Positions 25,059-31,555 of a stretch of DNA of 64,000 bases are shown piece by piece. The stretch is from contig JBAZKK010000001.1 in assembly GCA_041650795.1 (NCBI GenBank), positions 1-64,000 on the forward strand, read 5' to 3'. The position numbers were made by a program, and so were the translations under genes. The notes beneath the pieces are model-generated. The model saw only the letters and a program-made list of their open reading frames with translations, searched no databases and had not been told where the DNA came from. Numbering within the stretch: position 1 is the first letter of the stretch; each line of letters begins with the position of its first letter. The stretch is from JBAZKK01 sp041650795. GTDB lineage: Bacteria > Omnitrophota > Gorgyraeia > Gygaellales > Profunditerraquicolaceae.

Positions 25059-26077
25059 CGTTGGCGTCGCTTCCTTGGATACTTTTATTCCTTTTCTTTC
25101 TGGCAGTTTTTTCTTTCTTTTTTTCCGCTTCCGAAACCGCAATCATAGGTTTAAGCAAGATAAAACTACGCCATATGATTGCCAACGGGGTGAAGCGCGC
25201 CAGGACCGTCCAGGGGCTTCTTACCCGCCTGGATAAGTTTATCGCAGCTATCTTAATCGGCAATGACTTCGTCAATATCGCGATCTCGGCCATTGTTACC
25301 GCTATCACGGTAGAGGTATTCGGCTATCGGCTGGGGGTAATAATAGCAACATTTGTATCCAGCTTCTTTGTGCTTATCATGTGCGAGGTAACCCCTAAGA
25401 TACTGGCGACCAAGCACACCGAGAAGGTGGCGCTTTTCAGCGCCCCGCTAATGGCCATGTTTATCAGGGTTTTTAACCCCGTAATACTTATCTTTACTTT
25501 TATCAGCGGCGCTATCCTGAAGGTATTCGGCTTAGGTTCTTCCAAGAGGTCGCCGCTTATTACCGAAGAAGAACTGCGCACTATGATCGAGGTCGGCAAG
25601 GAAGAGGGGGTTCTAAGCGACGAGGAGAGAAAGATGCTGCACCGTATTTTTGAATTCGGAGATACCAGGGTTGGCGAGGTAATGGTCCCGAAAGAAAAAA
25701 TGGTGGCTATTAGCGTCAACAGCACGCCCGAGGCGCTTTTGAATATATTCGTAGAGCAGGGGCACGCCCGTCTGCCGGTATACAGCGAATCCCCTGATAA
25801 TGTCATCGGCATTATCTATGCCCACGACCTTCTTTATGTCCTGAGGGACAAGGGATTTTTCCTCTTGCAGGACCTCCTGCACCATCCTTATTGCGTGCCG
25901 CAGTCGATGCGGGTAAACGAGCTCCTGCGGAAGTTCCAGACCGATAATGTCCAGATCGCCATTGTGGTAGATGCCAATAAGAAAACCCTGGGGCTGGTTA
26001 CCCTGGAGGATCTTATCGAGGAAATAGTGGGCGAGATCGAGGAATCGCACCCCGCCCACCGTATAAATAAGCATTGA
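25055..26077 (+). CDS. DUF21/CBS-pair membrane protein (CNNM/CorC family)
   Basis: The N-terminal DUF21 region has several hydrophobic helices (WILLFLFFLAVFSFFFSASETA; later VIIATFVSSFFVLIMCEVTPK), followed by two CBS domains (VGEVMVPKEKMVAI; QIAIVVDANKKTLGLVTLEDLIEEIVGEI). Family members handle magnesium or cobalt efflux. The protein ends almost directly after the second CBS domain, so the usual C-terminal CorC_HlyC transporter-associated domain is missing. The frame shows no sign of a shift, so this looks like a natural short form. Confidence 0.9.
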   Translation: MTLASLPWILLFLFFLAVFSFFFSASETAIIGLSKIKLRHMIANGVKRARTVQGLLTRLDKFIAAILIGNDFVNIAISAIVTAITVEVFGYRLGVIIATFVSSFFVLIMCEVTPKILATKHTEKVALFSAPLMAMFIRVFNPVILIFTFISGAILKVFGLGSSKRSPLITEEELRTMIEVGKEEGVLSDEERKMLHRIFEFGDTRVGEVMVPKEKMVAISVNSTPEALLNIFVEQGHARLPVYSESPDNVIGIIYAHDLLYVLRDKGFFLLQDLLHHPYCVPQSMRVNELLRKFQTDNVQIAIVVDANKKTLGLVTLEDLIEEIVGEIEESHPAHRINKH

Positions 26078-26101
26078 CCCCCTATTTTTTTATTGTATAA
26101 T
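26074..26101 (+). promoter_or_regulatory. Upstream promoter before the DUF5679 gene
   Basis: TTGACC at 26074-26079 and TATAAT at 26096-26101 are 16 bases apart. It overlaps the stop of the CBS protein gene and lies upstream of a second promoter at 26141, so the small zinc-ribbon gene may have tandem promoters. Confidence 0.6.
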
Positions 26102-26140
26102 ATCACTCTATGACGGCTGAGGTGGGAATCCGAAGAAGCG

Positions 26141-26169
26141 TTGACACGCCTCGCGGGGCGTGGTAAGAT
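26141..26169 (+). promoter_or_regulatory. Promoter of the DUF5679 gene with a palindrome in the spacer
   Basis: TTGACA at 26141-26146 and TAAGAT at 26164-26169 are 17 bases apart. The spacer holds the inverted repeat CACGCC-TCGCGG-GGCGTG (26145-26162), which overlaps the end of the -35 box and sits where a repressor or activator could bind. The start codon is 28 bases downstream with a good ribosome-binding site. Confidence 0.7.
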
Positions 26170-26196
26170 AAGAAAAATTGCAAAAAGGAGGATGCA

Positions 26197-26346
26197 ATGG
26201 CAGAAAAAGGATATTGCGTCAAATGCAAGAGCAAGAAAGACATGAAGGACGAGCAGAAGGTCACCATGAAAAACGGGCGGCTTGCAGTCAAGGGTAAGTG
26301 TCCGGATTGCGGAACCGGTATGTATAAGATCTTAGGCAAAAAATAG
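26197..26346 (+). CDS. DUF5679-type small zinc-ribbon protein
   Basis: A 49-residue protein starts at ATG 26197, seven bases after AAGGAGG. Two CxxC pairs are visible: CVKC at residues 7-10 and CPDC at 35-38, separated by the family phrase VTMKNGRLAVKG. The DUF5679 family is known only as a short zinc-ribbon-like protein with no assigned function. It carries its own promoter and is followed by a strong hairpin, so it may be expressed as a single-gene unit. Confidence 0.85.
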   Translation: MAEKGYCVKCKSKKDMKDEQKVTMKNGRLAVKGKCPDCGTGMYKILGKK

Positions 26347-26394
26347 CCAGCCGTTTAAGAAGACGGGCCGTTGCTTTAATAGAATTTAAAACAT

Positions 26395-26439
26395 ATGCCG
26401 GAGGAGGGGCTTCTCGTAAAAAGGCCCAGCCTCCGGCAT
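26395..26439 (+). other. Strong GC-rich hairpin after the DUF5679 gene
   Basis: ATGCCGGAGG at 26395-26404 pairs perfectly with CCTCCGGCAT at 26430-26439. Inside, GGGCT can pair with GGCCC after an AG/AG internal loop, leaving an A-rich apical loop. There is no T-run after it, so it is not a standard intrinsic terminator. It could be an mRNA 3'-end stabiliser, a Rho-independent variant, or a small structured RNA in the 182-base gap before rsfS. Confidence 0.6.
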
Positions 26440-26528
26440 CATTGAATAACGGCAGCTAAGTTAAAGACGGGAGAGAAACGATAGATACCAAGAAAATAGC
26501 TTTACGTATTGCGGCAATCGCAAGGGGA

Positions 26529-26840
26529 ATGAAGGCACAGAAGATAACGGTGCTGGATATGCGCGCGGTTTCGAGTTTCTGTGATTATTTCGTGATAGCT
26601 AGCGCAACCTCGCTTAGGCAGGTAAACGCGTTATCCCGCGCCATCGAGGAAGAGATGTCCAAGGAGCATTGTAAGCCACTTTCGAAGGCCTTGCCTAACG
26701 ATGAGTCCGGATGGGTGGCATTGGATTATTCCGGGGTCGTCGCGCACATATTTTATAAGCCTTTGAGAGAATTTTATTGTCTGGAACGCCTCTGGTCCGA
26801 TGCCAAGAAGGTAAGGGTCCCCAGAAAGGCAGCATATTAA
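26529..26840 (+). CDS. rsfS: Ribosomal silencing factor RsfS (Iojap family)
   Basis: RsfS binds L14 and keeps ribosomal subunits apart in starvation. The core reads KITVLDMRAVSSFCDYFVIASATS and WVALDYSGVVAHIF, both typical. The first ATG, at 26529, would lack the family's N-terminal helix. The bases upstream encode exactly such a helix in frame from ATA 26481 (IDTKKIALRIAAIARG), with no ATG, GTG or TTG before the stop at 26457. A non-standard start (ATA 26481 or ACG 26478) is therefore likely. A GGGAGA site lies at about 26469-26474. Confidence 0.93.
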   Translation: MKAQKITVLDMRAVSSFCDYFVIASATSLRQVNALSRAIEEEMSKEHCKPLSKALPNDESGWVALDYSGVVAHIFYKPLREFYCLERLWSDAKKVRVPRKAAY

Positions 26841-26888
26841 GTTTATATTTACTTCGAGTCCCGCATTAACGTCACCCCGCAACCAGCG

Positions 26889-28538
26889 ATGAAAGAGAAA
26901 ATCAGCGCCTCGTTACTAAGATTAATAGTGGAATCCTTAAGCGACGTGCCGGAGGCAACAGGCGCCTTGGTTGGGTTAAAAGAAGAACTGTATCTGGAAC
27001 TCCCCAAGGACAGCCGCTTCGGGGACCTGGCTACCAATATTGCCTTAAGGCTTGCCAAACCCCTTAAGAGGTCGCCCCCCGAATTGGCCCAGGACCTCGC
27101 GGAGAAAATTAAAATCCGGCTGCAAAAATCAAATCTCGGTTTATACGTTAAGGAGGTAAAGGCAGCAGGAGGCTTTGTTAATTTTTCCCTCCGGGAGGAG
27201 TATTTTTATAAGCACCTCTTAGGCGTCGTCAGAAACGGAAAGGGCGCCTTAAGGATGGATTTCGGATGCGGCAGGAAGGTACTCCTGGAATTTGTAAGCG
27301 CCAATCCCACCGGGCCGCTCTCCGTAGCGCACGCCCGCCAGGCAGCGGTAGGGGATGCCTTGGCAAGGGTCCTGTTTTTTTTAGGATTTAAGGTCAGGAA
27401 GGAATACTATCTTAACGATGAAGGCAACCAGATTGATATCCTGGGCCGTTCCGTGGAATTAAGGCTCAGGGAATTGGAGGGCAAAGAGGTAGATTTCCCC
27501 GATGACCATTATCAGGGCGACTATATATACGAGATTGCCAGGACCATCAAGGATAAGGGGCGCCGGGTCGGAGATTTCAAACTTTATGCCGTAGGCCATA
27601 TCCTTAAGGTCATCAGGGAAGAGCTGCGCGATTTTGGAGTGCACTTTGATTGTTGGTATAGCCAGAAATCGCTGCGCAAAAGCGGAAGGATTAAAAAAAC
27701 CTTGCATCTCCTGGAGCGCCGGGGGCTGCTTTATCGCCAGGAGGGCGCTCTCTGGTTTAAGTCCACTCAATTCGGCGACGATAAGGACCGGGTAGTGGTA
27801 AAGAGCGACGGTTCCTATACTTATCTGGCCCCGGACATCGCCTATCACCGCGAAAAGTACCGCCGGGGCTTTATGTGGCTCATTAATCTTTGGGGGCCCG
27901 ACCACCACGGTTACATCAACCGCCTTAAGGCCGCAGTGCAGGCGCTGGGAGAGAAAGCGGATTCCCTCTCCGTAATCATAGTGCAATTAGCTACGATATT
28001 CAGGGCCGGCCAGCAGGTGCTGATGTCTACTAGGCGCGGCCAGTATATCACCATGAGGGAGGTATTAGACGAGGTCGGCAGGGATGCCGCGCGTTTCTTT
28101 TTCGTGATGCGCCGCACTGACAGCCATCTGGATTTCGACCTTGAGATTGCCAAGAAGAAAAATAGCGATAACCCCGTTTATTACGTTCAATATGCGCATG
28201 CCCGTATCTGTAGCATATTGGCAAACAGCCCGGCAGGACGCTCGGCTAAGGAAGCGGATTTCTCCCTGCTTAAAGAAGCCGAAGAGCTTGCCTTAATCAG
28301 AAAACTCTGGGAATTATCCTACGTCTTGGAGGTCTGCCTCAAGACCGCCGATCCTTACATGCTTACAGTTTACCTGCAGGAATTAGCCGAGACCTTCCAT
28401 AAATTTTACGACCGCCATCGCGTCTTGGGGCAGGGCAAGGAACTCACCAGCGCAAGGCTTGCCCTGATAAGCGCGACGCGCACCGTGATAGCCACGGGGT
28501 TGGACCTGTTGGGTATCTCGGCTCCGGAAAAGATGTGA
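26889..28538 (+). CDS. argS: Arginyl-tRNA synthetase
   Basis: This is a class-I synthetase that charges tRNA-Arg. The N-terminal Add1 domain is present, then the catalytic core beginning EFVSANPTGPLSVAHARQAA. In the HIGH-type motif the first His is Ser: S145-V146-A147-H148. The second His, which contacts ATP, is kept. VLMSTRRGQYI stands at the KMSK-like position, as is common in ArgRS. The C-terminal DALR anticodon domain ends in RLALISATRTVIATGLDLLGI. The 549-residue length is normal. It overlaps recJ at its stop. Confidence 0.95.
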   Translation: MKEKISASLLRLIVESLSDVPEATGALVGLKEELYLELPKDSRFGDLATNIALRLAKPLKRSPPELAQDLAEKIKIRLQKSNLGLYVKEVKAAGGFVNFSLREEYFYKHLLGVVRNGKGALRMDFGCGRKVLLEFVSANPTGPLSVAHARQAAVGDALARVLFFLGFKVRKEYYLNDEGNQIDILGRSVELRLRELEGKEVDFPDDHYQGDYIYEIARTIKDKGRRVGDFKLYAVGHILKVIREELRDFGVHFDCWYSQKSLRKSGRIKKTLHLLERRGLLYRQEGALWFKSTQFGDDKDRVVVKSDGSYTYLAPDIAYHREKYRRGFMWLINLWGPDHHGYINRLKAAVQALGEKADSLSVIIVQLATIFRAGQQVLMSTRRGQYITMREVLDEVGRDAARFFFVMRRTDSHLDFDLEIAKKKNSDNPVYYVQYAHARICSILANSPAGRSAKEADFSLLKEAEELALIRKLWELSYVLEVCLKTADPYMLTVYLQELAETFHKFYDRHRVLGQGKELTSARLALISATRTVIATGLDLLGISAPEKM

Positions 28539-30229
28539 TGAGTGCGCATAAGATCCTCAAGATTGCCTCGCCCGAACCGTCCATTCAGGACAAGCTCAGC
28601 AGTAACTTAGGGATATCAAGGGTATTTTCACAGGTTCTGATTAACCGCGGGATCAGGGATGCCGGGGAAGCAAGGAGGTTCCTGGAAGCCGATGCGAGAG
28701 GGCTTCTGGATCCCTATTCCTTTGGAGATATGCACAAAGCCATAGCCATTATCAGAAAGGCGATTGCCGATAAAGAAAAGGTAATGGTCTTCGGCGACTA
28801 TGACGTTGACGGCATCACCGCCATAGCAATACTAAAGATTACCCTTCAGCGCCTTGGCGCGGATGCGCTGCATTACATACCCCACCGCATAAAAGAAGGG
28901 TATGGTTTAACCAAGAGTATCCTGAGCCTAGCGCAGGAGCTGGGCGTCGGCGTCCTTATTACGGTAGATTGCGGCATCAACAGCCCCCGGGAAGTAGAGG
29001 CACTGGAGCGCAGCAATATCAGGGTGATTTTAACAGACCATCATGAGTTCGTCTCTTCCGGAGAGCTTCCGCCTGCCTCGGCGGTTATTAACCCCAAGGT
29101 TAAAGGGGAGACTTATCCATATCGCGACCTGGCAGGGGTGGGGGTTGCCTATAAATTATGCCAGGCCCTTACCGGCGGGGATTTAGGCGATTGCCTTGAT
29201 ATCGTAGCGCTGGGGACTGTCGCGGATGTCGTGCCTCTTACCGGAGAGAACCGTATTCTGGTGAAGGAAGGTCTTAAACGCATCAGTGATACCGTAAACA
29301 TCGGCCTTGAGGCCCTGATGGAATCCAGCGGCATCAAGGGTAAGAATATCAGCCCCACCTTTCTTAGTTATATCTTAGGTCCGCGTATCAATGCCAGCGG
29401 AAGGATGGACAGCGCCGAGACAGCGCTGGAGCTTCTTTTAAGCAGGGACAAAAATAGGGCAGCAGAACTAGCTTCTTTGCTGGAAGGGTATAACCGTCAG
29501 CGCCAGAAGGTGGAGAGCAATATACTTGAGGAGGCCCAGGCGATTATAGACAGGGAGGTAAACTTTAAGGAGCATAAGATTATCGTTATCGCCAAAGAGG
29601 ACTGGCATCAGGGCGTGCTCGGAATCGTAGCCTCGAAGCTTGCCGACCGTTTTTACCGGCCGACCATACTGATATCTTTGAGCAAAGAGCTCTGCAAGGG
29701 CTCGGGACGCTCCATCAAGAATTTTCATCTTTTTGATGCCCTGGCGGGTTGCAGAAAATACCTGGATTCTTTCGGGGGCCACAGCCATGCGGTAGGCCTG
29801 TTGATTCCGAGAGGCAACATCGCGGATTTTAAGCGCAGCATCAACCGCCTGGCGCAGGAGAAATTGTTATTACAGGATCTCCTGCCGACTATCGAGGTTG
29901 ATATGGAACTGGGATTTTACGATTTAAGCGAAGGGCTGGCCGATGAGCTTAGGTTACTGGAGCCGCTGGGCGCCGCAAACCCCGAGGCCCTATTTTACAC
30001 CCGCAACCTCACCCTCAAGAATACGCCGCAATCCCTGGGCAGGGATACCTTGAAATTCTGGGTTACCGACGGCAATATTACCTATCAGGCTATAGGTTTC
30101 GGTATGGCCAGTCTATGCGGGGAACTTAACCGGGCGTCAGCTTTTGATTTGATTTATACTCCGAGGATTGATACCTGGCAGGGGGAAAGCTCTTTTATCC
30201 TGGAAGTTGAGGATATCTTCTTTAAGTAA
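28538..30229 (+). CDS. recJ: Single-stranded-DNA-specific exonuclease RecJ
   Basis: RecJ degrades single-stranded DNA 5'-3' in recombination and mismatch repair. The DHH phosphoesterase motifs are VFGDYDVDGITA, TVDCGIN, ILTDHHEF, and the DHHA1-domain GSGRSIKNFHLFDAL with FGGHSHAVGL. The 563-residue length is normal. An in-frame GTG at 28535 is possible; ATG 28538 overlaps the argS stop in the usual TGATG form. It ends 12 bases before the oppositely oriented rpmB. Confidence 0.96.
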   Translation: MSAHKILKIASPEPSIQDKLSSNLGISRVFSQVLINRGIRDAGEARRFLEADARGLLDPYSFGDMHKAIAIIRKAIADKEKVMVFGDYDVDGITAIAILKITLQRLGADALHYIPHRIKEGYGLTKSILSLAQELGVGVLITVDCGINSPREVEALERSNIRVILTDHHEFVSSGELPPASAVINPKVKGETYPYRDLAGVGVAYKLCQALTGGDLGDCLDIVALGTVADVVPLTGENRILVKEGLKRISDTVNIGLEALMESSGIKGKNISPTFLSYILGPRINASGRMDSAETALELLLSRDKNRAAELASLLEGYNRQRQKVESNILEEAQAIIDREVNFKEHKIIVIAKEDWHQGVLGIVASKLADRFYRPTILISLSKELCKGSGRSIKNFHLFDALAGCRKYLDSFGGHSHAVGLLIPRGNIADFKRSINRLAQEKLLLQDLLPTIEVDMELGFYDLSEGLADELRLLEPLGAANPEALFYTRNLTLKNTPQSLGRDTLKFWVTDGNITYQAIGFGMASLCGELNRASAFDLIYTPRIDTWQGESSFILEVEDIFFK

Positions 30230-30241
30230 GAGGCCCGTTCT

Positions 30242-30469
30242 TTAGACCCTTACCACCTCGCCTTTTTTGATGCATTTAGCGCAGACATAGACTCGCCGTG
30301 GTTTATTATCGAGCAATATCCGCATCTTCTGCAGGTTAGGCAGGAAGAGACGCTTGGTGCTGCGCACTATTTTGCTTCCGGTGCCGCCCTTGCTTTTGGC
30401 CAGGCCTTTACGCACTACACTCTTGCCTAGAAGAGGGTCCTTGCCGCAGATGGCGCAAATCTTAAGCAT
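30242..30469 (-). CDS. rpmB: 50S ribosomal protein L28
   Basis: This is a large-subunit ribosomal protein of 75 residues. The N-terminal CAICGK and the C-terminal CAKCIKKG form two CxxC pairs that would bind zinc, and RLFLPNLQKMRI matches the family core. It is the only - strand gene in the first 53 kb, converges on recJ and has its own promoter at 30510-30537. No T-run terminator was seen in the 12-base gap to recJ. Confidence 0.95.
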   Translation of the reverse strand: MLKICAICGKDPLLGKSVVRKGLAKSKGGTGSKIVRSTKRLFLPNLQKMRILLDNKPRRVYVCAKCIKKGEVVRV

Positions 30470-30509
30470 ATTTATTTACCTCACGCAGATTTTATCTATT
30501 AAGGATTAG

Positions 30510-30537
30510 AGTATACTTGAAAATCTCCCCTTGTCAA
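30510..30537 (-). promoter_or_regulatory. Promoter of rpmB
   Basis: On the - strand, TTGACA (complement of 30532-30537) and TATACT (complement of 30510-30515) are 16 bases apart. The rpmB start codon lies about 40 bases downstream at 30469. The radical SAM gene on the + strand begins at 30568, so this is a divergent intergenic region. Confidence 0.75.
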
Positions 30538-30567
30538 GCTAAAATAAATAGAGCAAATTGAACGATA

Positions 30568-31545
30568 ATGAATATAACTATAACTACTTATTGTAATTTG
30601 AAGTGCCCCTATTGTTTTGCCGCGGACTTATGGAAGGCATCTGGTAGCAGGAAATGCGATAGGGAAATAAGCCAGAGGAATTTGAGCAAGGTCATAAAAT
30701 TCATGAAAAAATCAGGTCATGGTACTTTCCGTATCTTTGGCGGAGAGCCTACCTTGCACAGCAGGTTCGAAGAGGTCTATAACACAATTTCAAAAAATAA
30801 CTTTTCTACCGTGATTTTCTCAAACGGAGTTATACCCCGTCAGAGGATTGAATTCCTGAAGGCGCAACCTAATCTGCGACAAATCGTTGTTAATACGCAG
30901 CACCCCAGTGATTATAGGCCCTACCAATATGAACAATTTAAATTCAGTCTATTGCGTTTAGGCAGCCTCATAACCTTAGGATTCGTCGTTTACAAGACCA
31001 ACTTTGATAGTACCTTTATTGTCGATTTGATAGAAAGATACGGTCTGAATAGAAAGGTTAAGGTATCCATAGCAGCGCCTCTGTGCGGGGGCAAGAATAG
31101 TTACATTGAACTCAAAGACCATAAAAAGGTAATCAAAAGATTGGTCAGACAGTCCAGCGTATTCAAGCGGCATGGTATCAGATGGTATCCCGATACTACG
31201 TTTATGTGGTGCCTGTTTACGCAGGGACAATTAGCTGAATTATACGATAATGTGAGATTCAGCCCCATTAACTTGTGCACCCCCGTATTAGAGGTGGCCC
31301 CGAACCTGAGCGTCTATCGCTGTTATGGTGCGGCAAGCCTGAGTAACCCAAAACTAAAAATAACGGACTTCGGAAACGAAAAAGAGGCTTTCGGGTATTT
31401 CGCCAGAAAGGAAGCCCCTTTTAAGACGCTTGGAGTTTTTGCGAAATGTTTCAGATGCGATATGCGGGGACAAGCCTGCGGGGCAGGATGTATAGTGCAC
31501 ATATTGCAGTCCCTGCCTAAAAAGGATTACGGCTACATTTATTAG
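30568..31545 (+). CDS. Radical SAM enzyme with C-terminal auxiliary cysteines (SPASM/twitch-like)
   Basis: The [4Fe-4S] motif CNLKCPYC gives Cys9, Cys13 and Cys16 right at the N-terminus, and the SAM-binding FGGEPT follows near residue 60. The C-terminal third has cysteines in NLCTP, YRCYG and CFRCDMRGQACGAGC, as expected for one or two auxiliary Fe-S clusters. The 325-residue length is short for the SPASM class. The gene is AT-rich like the RiPP genes at 34.5-45.3 kb, but one helicase gene intervenes. It may be a fourth maturase of that cluster or an independent enzyme. The substrate is unknown. Confidence 0.85.
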   Translation: MNITITTYCNLKCPYCFAADLWKASGSRKCDREISQRNLSKVIKFMKKSGHGTFRIFGGEPTLHSRFEEVYNTISKNNFSTVIFSNGVIPRQRIEFLKAQPNLRQIVVNTQHPSDYRPYQYEQFKFSLLRLGSLITLGFVVYKTNFDSTFIVDLIERYGLNRKVKVSIAAPLCGGKNSYIELKDHKKVIKRLVRQSSVFKRHGIRWYPDTTFMWCLFTQGQLAELYDNVRFSPINLCTPVLEVAPNLSVYRCYGAASLSNPKLKITDFGNEKEAFGYFARKEAPFKTLGVFAKCFRCDMRGQACGAGCIVHILQSLPKKDYGYIY

Positions 31546-31555
31546 CAATAATAAG

